Source: Motacilla alba alba (Eukaryota; Chordata; Aves; Passeriformes; Motacillidae). From it: DNA of 64,000 nt. Positions 1-12,959 of this stretch are shown here, piece after piece (the first letter of the stretch is position 1; every line of letters begins with the position of its first letter). A program made the translations under genes and the position numbers. The notes below the pieces were generated by a model, which did no database searches, had not been told where the DNA came from, and was given only the letters and a program-made list of their open reading frames with translations. The stretch lies in contig NC_052018.1 in the NCBI RefSeq assembly GCF_015832195.1, forward strand, positions 29,912,115 through 29,976,114, in the 5' to 3' direction.

Positions 1-3000
1 TCACCTGTCAGGTGGGTCAATAGCAAAAGAAGGTTATGCATGTACAATAATTGGTTTTTGCAGGTGAGCCATGCCCTTGATTTTCTTCTGAATGTAGATT
101 TTACTTCAAATATTTTGCTCAGGTTCCTCTGTGCTTTTTTGTGCTGCCTGCTGTAAGAGTTAAAAACTCAAATTTTCTTTGATTTAAGCTGTAAACAGAC
201 AGGTTAGAATAAAGGAAAGCATTGGGAGACACAAAATGAGCCAGCTTTCTGTCACTCTCTTCAGGCTGATTACAAGTCTCACACTGTGCTATGCGCCCTT
301 GGAGTATTTTACAAAAGATTTAAAATCCATTGAAAAGGTAAATGAAATTCATCCTGAAAAAAAAAAATAAAAAGAAAGGAACATTTTTTTGACAGTCTTT
401 GTTCTACCCAGAGAAGGTACTGCTTTGGTATCATTTACAGCCTCCATGCACAGTGAAGCATGCTGGCATTCTGAATAGCTTTAATACAGTATCACTGTAC
501 TTGGGAGACATCCTAGCCTGCACCAGGCTTTCCCATGTCAGAGTCACACTCCCCTCCGAATGGTTGTTGCTGCTTAGTGATTAAAAAAAAAGAAAGAAGG
601 AAAAAAAAGCCGTTTTTTCAGCCTTCTCACAAAGCTTGTATATTATTGTATGAAAAGTCTCATTAAAAAATAGGACTCTAACCATCTCTCATTTGCCAGA
701 GTTTAAGACTAAAAAATAACGGGAGTGCTACAAAATGTGTTAATACAATTTTAATCTCTGGTTTCTTTTAATCTTCCACATATCTGAGGTAGACTTGCTT
801 CTCCTGAAGAATAAAGCATTCAAGTACATATTTTGTTTTTTCCCTGCTGTGTTAATGAAACCGGGCAGGTTCTAAGGAAATTGAATTAGTCTCATCTTTA
901 AATATTCATTAATTTAAACAGGAGGACTGGAAAATTGGTCACTAGCTATTCAGTAAATAGCACTCTCAAATTGGCTGTCCCTATAATTGCTATGATTTTG
1001 TTTTAATAACATTGATTTCTTTGTGCAGTGAAATAACATATTGATACAAGCACATTCAGGACCATTAGGATGATTATTGTTCAGCTGTTTTCCGTAGGGC
1101 TCCTGCTTAAAAAAAAACATAGATTGAAATGACCTTGTACATATTTTGAGAAGATATTAAATAATATTTCTCTATCAAACTAGTAGCAAACCTCAGGGAG
1201 CCCACAGCCATAAACACTGTAAAGTTTAAAACACAAACAATGTAAGCACTTTGGGAAAACATACACTAAATCCTATTCTGATGAAACAAACTCTTGAATG
1301 TCTGATTCTTGACTGTGCACCTTATGCCGTTATTTAGTTGCTTTTTAAAATGTGACTTTTATTGAGTATGCCTATATCACAGACCAGACATAGTTCTGTC
1401 CCGGAGCTCCTGGACAGAAGTTTATGAACATGCCCACAGAGTCTGCAATGGCCAGGGTGTACCAGGCTGCCACACATCTACTGCTCAAGTGACAAGCATT
1501 TGCAAAGTCTGAGGTCTCCTCCATGTGCTGGGCTTACTGAGGAAGCACTGACCATCTACCCAAAAAATGAGCTGTACTTTCTGGCCCCTCACCTTTCACA
1601 GCATCAAAGAGCTGAGCTGTATATGTGTAAGGTACACCTATGAGCAGTTTGGGGAGGATTGGAGAGATGCCTGTCCAGTTTTTTATTTAGCTGGCGCTTT
1701 TTTTGGTCACTGGCTGCTTTCATACAATGACGAATGATACTGTCCAGTATGTTAAAGGGAAATTTCAGAAGATATATGAGAAAGACAAATGTAAGTTACA
1801 AAAATAATCCTATTTCCTAACCTTTACAGGAACACACCGCTAGTGAAAAGAAAGGAAACGGGAATGTATACATTCTATGATTATGTTTTCTTTTCTATAC
1901 ATTGTACATATTATGATCAGCTGTGTCTACCCACAACAGCTTCTTCAAGTTCCTGCATAGGAATGTGAACTTTCTTTAACAGCAACTTTGAACAAGTTGG
2001 GAATGGAGGAGTGAAGTTGAAGCTGAGAAGACAGTGGGGATTTTGGATGGTTTAGGTTTTGTCTCTGCTTGTCATCATCCAACTCTATTGTGGCTGACAA
2101 TAACCTAAATTAATCTTCCCCATGGTCAGTATGTTTTGCCCATGATGGTAAATGGTGAGCGATTTTCCTGTCCTTATCTCAACCCATGAGCATCATTTCC
2201 CCTCCTATCTTGTTGAGAACTGGGGAGTGAGAGTGGCTGGTTTGGTATCCAGCAGCTGGCCAAGGTCAGCCCATCAGATAGGGGTGTGGAGAAAATACAG
2301 GATCTTCACTCAGCTAGATATTTACTACAGGGGATAAAAACATACCCTAACAACTCCACCTCTTTTTAACTAACTCTCCCAATCCCTTGCCTCACTTTCC
2401 CTACATGTTTGTTTATGTTTATGGAGGCAGTGGTTCTATGAATATTCATTTCCTTCTCGTGCTTAGAGTTCTGTTGATGAAGACACGTAGCCTAGTAATG
2501 CTTTGAGATGCCACCATCTGCCTCAGCTAAATACTGTTGCAAAGCAATGTGGAACCTGAAGGTAAAACAAAGCTTCTCAGGTATCTGTGGCTACAAGCAA
2601 ACTAAGGGGACAATTAATTTCCACAAGCAAAAGGCAATTATCCAGGTCTGGAACTCAAGTAAATGTTGCAGGTTATGGCATTTTGTTCAGTGGGTAAAAG
2701 CACTTAACAAAAACTCCTTCCTTGCTGCTAGGGGCTTTCCGTGTGATAGGCTGCCCACATGGCAATAGATAAAAGACCAGTGCTTTAGGAGTCAGTGAAG
2801 ATTTAGAATGCTGTATTTTTGCAATATCTAGCACAAGTATATACTAGGTGATTTCTTTCTTCTTTGGAACCATCCAAGTATAGTCTGAAGCATTTGCAGA
2901 CTACTACAGTGTTTTTTCATTCAATTTGTCTTCTTTCAGTTAACAGTGTGAGTCTGTTTAATATTTCTTTGCAAGTTATATTTTTAGCTATCTCAGCACT

Positions 3001-3219
3001 CTTATTGCTCCACATTATCCTCAAAGCTGAGTACAAAACCTTGGCTTGAGACCTCTAGGTTATCCTTTCAGCGTTATTCAGTGTTATTAAGGTTCAGTTA
3101 CTGTAGCCCTACAAATCTGTTTGTGCAACCTATCAGTAAATTACCTGTGCTCACAGTTTCCTTCATGCTTCTATGAAGGTAGATCTGCTTATTTTTGCTT
3201 GTCCTCATATCATAGTTTC
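1..3219. other. AT-rich intergenic sequence
   Basis: No supported gene. Short open frames here have no recognisable product. The block at about 740-1100 is AT-rich with several ATTA/TAAT cores and looks like a candidate conserved noncoding element, but this cannot be judged without alignment. Confidence 0.5.
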
Positions 3220-4460
3220 ATGGAATAATTCCATTTAGAAGGGACCTTGGGGCTGTTCAGCCTCTGCAAAGGCTGTCCATCTCTTGCTCACTCGTCCTGA
3301 CAGTGTGCAGCTGCTTACCTCCTCTGCAACTCCGTTGCCTGCCAAAGCTCCCGCAGCATGTCCTGCCTCAAGGACACCATCACTGTCCCCAGCCAGAGCC
3401 CCAGGGCAGCAACCAGGCTCTGCCTGGTGCTGTGCCTGAGACTTGGCATCTTTGGATCTGTGGCATCCTCCCACACAACTCCACCTACAATGAGATGTCC
3501 AGTTGCTGAGGGCTAGGCTTCCTCCCAGGTAGGAGACCACGTCCCATGATGCCCCACCACTGTGTCGGGATTTTGTATATAAAACCTTTTTGGTTGGCTA
3601 TATATACACACCATCCATATGTTTTGGTTCTTCCAGTTGTCTAAAGAAGGCTTTTCCTACTTCTTCCTGCTGAGGTGGGCTGTAGCAGACACCCATCAAC
3701 ATGTCATCCATGATGATCTACCTTCTAACTCTGACCCATAAGCTTTTTGCCCAGCTCATCGCCCTCCCCAAGGCAGAGACAGCTGCACCCTCCTTGCTCT
3801 CTCATATAAAGTCAACTCTCAGTGGTTTTGATTTCCCAGAAAATGAATGAGGGCTTGCCCCACCATGCTGTCATGTACACTGACCTTATTTGTGTGCTTA
3901 CCATTAGAATGGCCGCATTTCTTCTCCTTTCTACCTTATGTTGGATGTAAGATCTCTCATCTGTATCACCCCATATCCCTTCCTTGCTAATCACTTCTTC
4001 ACTTTATTGTAAGTCATCATCACCTCTCTCCTCAACCACCTCTAGTGTAAAACTTCTCTTCCCCAGGTTGGCCAGCACATCGGCAAATACATTTTTTTCC
4101 CTGTTTGGTCAGAGGAAACAAATCTCTTCCCCAAAGTTCTTGATAATCAGAAAGGCTTCCGAGGTCTTGAAGACAAATCTTTGTTGTTGCCACCAGCTAT
4201 GCAATCCCTTGTGGACATATAGGATTCCTCCACTCTGCCTCAAGACCCTCCCCTCACTGATGGTACCAAGAAAACACTGCTTTGGCCTCTCTGCCCTTGG
4301 CTACCACCCTTGGATCCATGTAGTTCATGCTTGATATGTTCCATGTCTCCCCTGACCTCCCTGCTGCCCCCATGGAGGAGCAGCAGTAGGAGAAAGTCCC
4401 AAAGCTGACAAGACTTGGCAGCCTCTCCACAGCACCCTAGATCAAAAAGTCCCCAGCAAA
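3220..4460 (-). repeat. Degenerate avian interspersed repeat, LINE-like
   Basis: The segment at 3225-3290 resembles the 3' end of an old CR1 read on the minus strand (ATGGAATAATTCC followed by AAGGGACCTTGG in plus sense). From about 3640 to 4460 the text resembles a widespread avian repeat known from memory, probably from the 5' part of a long LINE. It is too diverged to give a family, and it has no open frame worth calling. Confidence 0.35.
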
Positions 4461-7400
4461 CCTCCTCTAATTATCTTGCAGTTTTATCTCCAGGGAGCTC
4501 CCAGGAGTCTCCCTAAGATCCCAGGATTTCACAGATCTTAAAGCTGAAGGCAGCACCTGCTGTTGGCTGCCTGTGTTACCTGTGCTGTCAGGTGTCTCCT
4601 GCTCTGGCTTCCTGGCAGTGCTGTGCACAAGGATGAAGGCAGGAGATTTGCACCTCTGAGGTGTCTGGGGTAGTAAGAGCACCCTGGGTGGCAGGGTCTG
4701 TGTCCTCACACTGAGGCTTAGGCTTGGCTCTGCAGCAGGGCTGCCCCATCTTTACCCCAGACCAGAGGAAGAGCCAGGCCTCATAGGAAAGGAGAAGAGT
4801 TGGAGGTTTTTTTGTGAGCCTTTTCTTTCATTTTTCATGCACTTTTTTTGAATAAAAAGTTATGGTTTTTCTTCCCAGTACCATTTTGTTTTGAATGATT
4901 GGCAATCTTTGTTGGTACTTGCCTAAAGGAAAGGGATACCCTGATGGGGAGGGGAAGTGTATCAACAATAAGCTCATGCACCATCATGTCCAATATGCTT
5001 TTCATCTTGTACAAATGTAGGTGAGAAACTCTTGCCTTCAAGGCCTGACTGAAATCAGAAAGGAAAACCAAAAAATTGTGAAGACTGTAACCTCTTTCCA
5101 TGATAGAATTGAAAGAGCAGATGAAGAATGAATGCATAACATAGGTCAAAGTTTTGAAAAGAGATAAACAAACTGGAAAAGTGGGGAGGAGATAATTCTG
5201 GTACTGCATTTAAGTACAGGCTCTATTTAGGATGTGTTGGTACACCACTGATCTCAGAAGGCCTGTTTAGTGAAATGAAACACAACCAGCCAAGTGCTTG
5301 GCTTAGCCTCTGTACTTCTCAAAACATGAGGAGGTATCTCAAGCAAACAAAAATTCAATCAGTGGCTTTCCTACAGTCCAGAAAAAAGTTTTTAAAAGAT
5401 AACGATTCTGAAAACCTGGATGCAGAAAGCCCTGGGCTGGCTGTTGGTCTGTGAGGTAGTTATGATAGTATTGCCTGATTAAGACATAAACAATTGAAGA
5501 GATAACCTTATTTTTACATTGAAAAAATGATATCAGATGTGACTAATTGGAGACTAGAGGCAGGGAAGTGCTTAGAGGCACAGTAATTGTTCTTGTCTGA
5601 TCAGAAGGATCAAAAATGAATCCCCTAAAGACATAAATTAAAAAGTAAGATTGTTGTGGCATATTGATCATAGGACTGATTTTTTTTCTGGACATGCCTG
5701 GGCAATATGCTGAATATCTTCAAACACAATCTTGTTACCAACGATCTGAAGGATTTATTCTCTTAACTACACATCTTGTTCTATATAATGGTCACGTTTC
5801 CATTTGTCTGCTCAACAGCAGCACTTAAAAAGAAAAGATACAACTCTTCTATTCTTTCAGGAACAGTGGACGTGCTATCTTCCTGTGGAATATCTGCATG
5901 TATAGGAATTTCAGTGTTATGGATCTGAGTGAATGATTGCTAACAATGATTTTCAATTGAATAATTTTGTTTCAAGACCACCTTGACCCTCTGTTTAATG
6001 GCTGAGGACACATAAAGACCCACTCACTCAGACACTGAGTCTCCTGTGGCATCAAGCCCAGACTACTGAGGTGAAGGAGTGGGAGATCTTTGGGAAGCCC
6101 AGCACAGCTGGCTGGGCTAGCACCAGCCTGCCCTCTTCTTCCTCTGAAACCTGTCACAAGTCAGGACTTCAGCCTGGGAATATCTGAGCTGCTGCTGGAA
6201 GCTGGGGCTCTGGGTGAGCTCATCTGATCAGGAAAAAGAGAAGATGCTGCTGTCCACTTTGTCTTTCCCTCTGTCTGCACATGCCAGCATTTCTGAAACA
6301 AGACCATTTTTTTCCCTCCTACCACAAAACAATACAAAGTGAATAAAGAGTTTTGTGATGGAGCATTGTTCAAAATACCCTTGGGAAATTCATCATAAAG
6401 GAACTTCTTTAGTATTATACAGTCTCATTTAGGAAAAGCCTCTGGGAGGGACAGATCCTGGTGTACACACACGAGGCATTCAGAGCGGGAGGTGTCCTGT
6501 GCCCAGGAAGAACAGCTGGGATTCCCTTCTTTTATATGTTCCTCAAGATTTGCTATTTTTCCAGCTACAATGAGATTTCACCAGAGGGGCATAAAAACTG
6601 GTAAAATGGATGAAGTCAATGTCAGGCTGAAAAATTCCCAGTCCTTCTTCTTGAAGTGGAAGAGTGATATCACTCAGTAAGGGAAGAGAGATTTGAAAAT
6701 GCTTTGTCTCTATGAGCACTCCTGCTCTGTCAGGGCTCTTCTATCACCTTGAGAAAGGGATGCCGAACACGTACCCACACAAAGCACTCATTTCAGCAGA
6801 GCATTTCTCTCTCACAATGGTTTTCAAATCTTCTATTGTGCAGGCAGCTGCTTTGAGTGGCTGAACCTGTCTGAACCTTGCTCAGGATCCACTCTTCTCC
6901 ATTTGCCTTCACGGCTGCACAGATACTTTTCAGAGACAAACCCTGATCCCAGAGAGTGGAACCAGGCACTCCAAAGCCAGACCATCCCAGGCACAGGTTG
7001 GGTTTGCGCTGGGCCTGTTTGGAGAAGAGTGAAGGTTTCACATAGGCTGTGCCTTCTGACGCTCTTGCTGTTCCTCTAGCTGAAGTCTCCCTTTTTAATG
7101 GATGCACAGCCAGCTCACCCCATGCTGAGAGCTGACAGAAACAGCTGAGTTTCCTTCTTTGCTTCTTGATTTAACTTCACCATGATGCCTGAGTTGGAAA
7201 CACAAACTTGTCCTCTTAACATACAAGTTACTGAGCAGTCTCGATGTTGAAGATATTTCTGTCCCCACTGCAGGCTTTTCTAGAGGGTATCTTGTTAATA
7301 TAATCTGGCCAGTGCCAGATCTTTTCATTCCTCTCTGCTGTTGCTTTTATTACCCATTTCTGCTAACTAAGGACAGCAAAGCCAGTGCCACGCCTGTCCT

Positions 7401-7555
7401 TTTGTTTTTGAGGCATTGCAGTCAGCCCAGGCAGGACATAAGATGTATTTTTGTCTGCTAGGCACTTCATCTTCTCTGGCATTCATGTCTCACTACACTA
7501 TTCCTCAGCCTAACAGGTTTTGTAAATTGATGTACTACAAATACTAGTGAATCCC
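4461..7555. other. Intergenic sequence without recognised features
   Basis: Open frames up to 124 codons (4835-5209, minus) show no domain or codon pattern that suggests coding. No repeat family was recognised. Confidence 0.5.
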
Positions 7556-8911
7556 AGAAAAGGAAGGGAGGGAGGGAAGGGAGGGAGGGAGGGATGGAGG
7601 AAGGGAGGAAGTGGCGGAAGGAAGTGGCGGAAGGGAGGAAGTGGCGGAAGGAAGTGGCGGAAGGAAGGAAGTGGCGGAAGGAAGGAAGGAAGGAAGTGGC
7701 GGAAGGAAGGAAGGAAGGAAGTGGCGGAAGGAAGGAAGGAAGGAAGTGGCGGAAGGAAGGAAGGAAGTGGCGGAAGGAAGGAAGTGGCGGAAGGAAGGAA
7801 GTGGCGGAAGGAAGGAAGTGGCGGAAGGAAGGAAGGAAGGAAGGAAGGAAGGAAGGAAGGAAGGAAGGAAGGAAGGAAGGAAGGAAGGAAGGAAGGAAGG
7901 AAGGAAGGAAGGAAGGAAGGAAGGAAGGAAGGAAGGAAGGAAGGAAGGAAGGAAGGAAGGAAGGAAGGAAGGAAGGAAGGAAGGAAGGAAGGAAGGAAGG
8001 AAGGAAGGAAGGAAGGAAGGAAGGAAGGAAGGAAGGAAGGAAGTGGCAGAAGGAAGGAAGTGAAGGAAGTGGCGGAAGGAAGTGGCGGAAGGAAGTGGCG
8101 GAAGGAAGTGGCGGAAGGAAGGAAGTGGCGGAAGGAAGGAAGTGGCGGAAGGAAGTGGCGGAAGGAAGTGGCGGAAGTGGCGGAAGTGGCGGAAGGAAGT
8201 GGCGGAAGGAAGTGGCGGAAGGAAGGAAGGAAGTGGCGGAAGGAAGGAAGTGGCGGAAGGAAGGAAGGAAGGAAGGAAGGAAGTGGCGGAAGGAAGGAAG
8301 TGGCAGAAGGAAGGAAGGAAGGAAGGAAGGAAGGAAGGAAGGAAGGAAGTGGCGGAAGGAAGGAAGTGGCGGAAGGAAGGAAGTGGCGGAAGGAAGGAAG
8401 TGGCGGAAGGAAGTGGCGGAAGGAAGTGGCGGAAGGAAGTGGCGGAAGGAAGGAAGTGGCGGAAGGAAGTGGCGGAAGGAAGGAAGTGGCGGAAGGAAGG
8501 AAGTGGCGGAAGGAAGGAAGTGGCGGAAGGAAGGAAGTGGCGGAAGGAAGGAAGGAAGGAAGGAAGGAAGGAAGGAAGGAAGGAAGGAAGTGGCGGAAGG
8601 AAGGAAGGAAGTGGCGGAAGGAAGTGGCGGAAGGAAGTGGCGGAAGGAAGTGGCGGAAGTGGCGGAAGTGGCGGAAGTGGCGGAAGTGGCGGAAGTGGCG
8701 GAAGGAAGGAAGGAAGGAAGGAAGTGGCGGAAGGAAGTGGCGGAAGTGGCGGAAGGAAGGAAGTGGCGGAAGTGGCGGAAGTGGCGGAAGTGGCGGAAGT
8801 GGCGGAAGGAAGTGGCGGAAGGAAGTGGCGGAAGGAAGTGGCGGAAGGAAGGAAGGAAGGAAGGAAGGAAGGAAGGAAGGAAGGAAGGAAGGAAGGAAGG
8901 AAGGAAGGAAG
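7556..8911 (+). repeat. GGAA / GGAAGTGGC compound tandem array
   Basis: About 1.35 kb built from two units: the tetramer GGAA and the nonamer GGAAGTGGC. I count about 63 GTGGC segments, two of them in the variant GTGGCAGAA. The longest pure GGAA block is 7823-8042 (about 55 units); another lies near 8849-8910. Runs of consecutive nonamers occur near 8655-8700 and 8760-8810. The left edge (7556-7610) is a degenerate GGGA/GGGAGG version. Apart from the T and C of GTGGC the strand is all purine. Long open frames of 440-500 codons in several frames are products of the repeat and not genes. Confidence 0.97.
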
Positions 8912-11900
8912 CAGCTGTTAGGTAGAGGTGGGTCACAGATTTTCTTAGCCAAAAGACTCAAAAAGAATTTTTCCAACTGTAAGATTCTGGAGTAATCTGA
9001 CATTTACTGATGTTAAGGATTTCAGGAAAAATGATGCACCTGTCACAAGCTTCACACAAGACTAAAGATGGAGAGCTGGCAACTTTATATCTCCCCTCTC
9101 CAGATGATAGATTTGAAATGCCACTTTTCCAGCAGGGCTTCCCTTGCCTGACTGGAAGCGTTTCTGTTGTTGTTTCACATAGCCAGCCTGACCAATGGAG
9201 TGGTACTGCCTGGCTGGCTGGCGGGTGTCAGATGCTCCCGCTGCCATGTGCCCCTGCCAAGGCTCCACACACAATCCGCTCTTTGGAAAAGCCAGCTCAT
9301 TTCCATTTGCAGCCAGCTCTATTCATATTCCTCTCAGAGTTAGTGACAATAAATATTATAAAATCACACAGATCCAGATGGTGTGGGTTGGAGTTGCCAG
9401 CTGTTCTACCACTTGTGAATTGCCTCTCTTGTCCTGCAGCTTGGCTTCCAGAGAAAGCATCTCATCAGTTTCCTATGGTCTCATTGCATTTCTTTACAAG
9501 CCATTCCCATTCTGAGATATTTTCAACTTTCACTGTAGATATATATAAAGGAGAGAGAGGCAAAGGAAATTGGAGACAGAAAAATCAAAGAATCCTTTAC
9601 CTCAGAAATTGAGAATTATTTTTCAAATAATGACCTTAACCTCTCAACAGCTTCCCAGTTTTCAGCCATGAAAAGAGACCTCTTCAAGAGTTCAGCTGAT
9701 TTTCACTAATTCTCTCTCACAGGAGACTTACATCTGAAAGAGAAGAAAGACTTCTCTTATCTTGCCCATAGTTATCCTTGAAAAATCAGGAGGAAAACAG
9801 TGCCAAATGAACACAGAAATCAAAATGCTGACATGACCTGTGTGAACAGCACTGTGTAAATCCTAAACATTGTGACAACTATCTTGTTTTTCTGCTCCGA
9901 GTTTTCCCATGAGTTTTGACTCTTTGAGCCTGGGGTGGTATCTGCAGGCCCAATGCAGTCTGCCACTGAGTGGAGCTACCATCCAAATGATGACCAGGGC
10001 TGGGGGAAAGGCTGTAACACAGCAATGGTTAACAGGTCTGGCACTAACATAGATGTGAACATACGTGACTGCCACTGGTTTCATCCTTATACTGGGAGAC
10101 TGAGACTTTTTGTTGAAAAGGAATGCAGACAAGAGTGAGTGGAAGGCGAGGGTAATGGGACAAGCCCAAAATCAAGCAGCAAGGACAAGAAAAACTCAAA
10201 TTTTCCCAGTAAGAATAGGGAAAGAGAAAGCCTGAGGCTAGAAGTGCGAGTAAATCCACTAGCCATGGGCCATGAGGTAAGTCAGCAGGCTGTGATGCCA
10301 GAAGGGAGCAGGCACCAGTAGTGATGCAGATGCTCACAGCTGCTGCTCTGGCTGGTGCCATTGTGTGGGGCTGCAGTGGTGGGACAAGGATGTTTGAGGA
10401 GGAAAAAATATTTTCAGAGGCTCTCCAGGCTGGTGTCTGAGGCATCAGAGTGTTTTACAAGCAGTCTGTCTCAATACATTTGCAGCAAACACTATTCAAT
10501 TGCTTTGTTTCATTTCCTCTTTCCCTTGTCTAGTCTCCAAATAACAAAAAAATAACAATACTGAAGAGGCAGGTCCATACAAGCCATGAGCCAAGCCATC
10601 CTGTTAGGCTCCGTGAGGAGCATGGTTGGGCACAAGTCAAGCCCAGGAATCTGTGCCGGAGCTTAATCCCAGCTCCAGTGGAGGCACCCACCAAGGGGTC
10701 TCATGGTTTTCTCACACAGCTCTTTTAGCAGTGGTGTGATCCCACACTACAGCACTGCAATGGGTCAGGGCTGCATTGAACACAGACACCAAACCCCTCC
10801 TGGAATACTGCAGAGACTGTTGCTGCATTCAGGACCAAAACCATGAAGAATCATAAGGATAGTTGTTCCACTAGGGTTTAAAAGTTTCCACCCTTGCAGA
10901 AACCCTGCTCAAAGAAGGCTCAGGACTTTTGAATAAAGCCTTCAAGTTACAGGAAGGTAAAGTTATATTTGTAGATCCATAAATGCATCAGATATTGAAT
11001 GCAGCACAAGCCTCTTGAAATACTCATCATTTCTACTTATCTCCATGCCAATGACATCCAATCAGCTCTGGATGAGAAAGACAGTAGGAGAGAAGGGGAG
11101 TGCCCACCTCTAGTCTGCACACACCCCACCTCACAATGGCATGAACACTCCTCTTCTCATTCTCAAACCGTTACTTAAAAAATATCCTTGGGTCAGAAAC
11201 TCTGCAGTTCAATACACTCCTTTCTGTGTCTGCTCTCTCAGCATCCCTCTGCGCAGAAACTTGAAATGTTTCATTAATTCCCAGCTGCCTCCTGATGCTG
11301 GAATTTTATCATCAGAGACTGCCCACAAGTGGGATATCAGGGATGCTGGAAACATTTTACTTAATAGATAAGACAATTTAGGGTTAGGCAACCATCAAGC
11401 TGGAGTTACCTGGTCACAAATTTCACATTTGATATGATATTTTTAAAATTCTATATTTTAATTTTATACCAAAGGATTCAGTCAGCAAAATCCTTTTTAT
11501 ACCTTTGCTCTCAGTCCACTTATACCAAAACACTGGGATTTGTATAATTTTCCAAATTATTTCCAAAAAAAGTGTATGATGCTCACTGGGATTTACTCAC
11601 ATGCCAATGGGAGAGTCGTCTCTGACACAGCTTTCATTCTACATCTAATTTCAACAAACATGTCCCAGAGGAGACAGATTCTCTCCAGCAAGGATCCTTG
11701 AACTACAGTGTGACTTTTGCTACATAAATTTATCATTCTTCTGAGTTTATATTGAAAGATCTTTGCAAAGTTCTTTCCAAACTCTGCCTTGGATTTACCT
11801 GGTAGGAGCTCTATTATCTCAGTAGCAGTGCAGCAAATGAGTCAGCAGAGAATGTGTCACTGGGTATGTTACTCAATCATCCACATCTGCCTGTTTGGGG

Positions 11901-12940
11901 ACACATCTGAGACAGGCAGCAGCGTTCCCAGCCGTGCCCCAGGGAGGCACTTACGCTAAGAGGGTGTGACTCAGCAACATTTCTTAATTATCTGATTGTT
12001 GCAGGAGACTTCAAGATTGAAATGTTGTCAGCAGCATTTTATCCAAAGTGGTAAAAAGCTTCTATAAAGCACTTTTGGGACACATTCTTGCCAGCTTTAT
12101 GGCACTGGGCGTCTATTACCATAAACAAACTCTAATACCTGAGTGTGGCCTTCTGGGAAATTTCATATAAAGCCACAGGAAGGCTCATTTTTGCAGCCTC
12201 CGACACCTCTGTCCTTAGAAGCAATGGTACTCCCTGTGCAGGCTGGGCCTGGGCCTGGCTCTCTTTTTCCCAAGGGATTGTGGCCTTCTCTTGCTGCTCC
12301 TCAGTGTTGGCAAGGCTGTGCCACCTGGCACAGGGGTCACGGGACTGTCACCATCTCTCCAGGTGAACGGAGCTTGGCAACAGGTGTCTGCATGGTCTAA
12401 AGGTGGGATAACAGCCAAGGCCTTGAAAATATGGACAATGATTGAGTAAAGAGTCCCAAGACATGCAACAATGCACAGATGGGCTACTCCCTATCGTTTA
12501 AACAGGGCAATGCGAAAGCTGGGAGAAGCCGCTTCTGCTTTGGAAAAGGAAGCAGGAGCTGAGCAAGGAAAGAACAGTAAGCAACAGGTACCTGCTGCAG
12601 CCTGGAATGTAGTGTTCCCTCCAGGACCAGGCAGTATAGTGCAGCCTTAGAGGAGGTCAAGTGCTGGGAATTGCCTCAAAATTCAACCTTATGAAAGGGT
12701 CAAATCTGGGGAGGAAGAGGAAAAACCAAATGCTTCCTGTAGATCCAGCTTTCCTCATTGAAGAGCTGGGTGTGATCACCTCCACAGCAGTGCCTGTGGC
12801 CATGCAGGACACAGCCACTAGTGCCATTTACACAGGTCACCTCCATGGTGTTGGGCACTCACAGATCCGGGCAGGATCACTGACAAGTGCCAGCTTTGGG
12901 CGCGGTGTGGTGGTGACTGAGGAGGAGTGAGAAGCAACCA
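8912..12940. other. Intergenic sequence, no supported gene
   Basis: The largest open frame is 9010-9612 (+, 200 codons). It has no recognised domain, and no splice partners or promoter were seen, so it is treated as chance. No transposon family was identified in this stretch. Confidence 0.45.
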
Positions 12941-12942
12941 CC

Positions 12943-12959
12943 GGGTGGGGGGGGCGGGG
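12943..12959 (+). other. G-quadruplex-prone G-run
   Basis: GGGTGGGGGGGGCGGGG contains enough G-tracts with one-base loops to form an intramolecular quadruplex. It is isolated in moderately AT-rich intergenic DNA. Confidence 0.7.

Noticed and set aside
7467..9003. Open frames of 440-500 codons on both strands over the purine array
   Set aside because: They are read-through of GGAA and GGAAGTGGC units, which lack stop codons in most frames. The product would be pure low-complexity repeat and several frames are open at once.
9010..9612. 200-codon plus-strand open frame
   Set aside because: No recognisable domain, no initiation context or splice structure, overlapped by other open frames. Most likely chance, although transcript data could change this.
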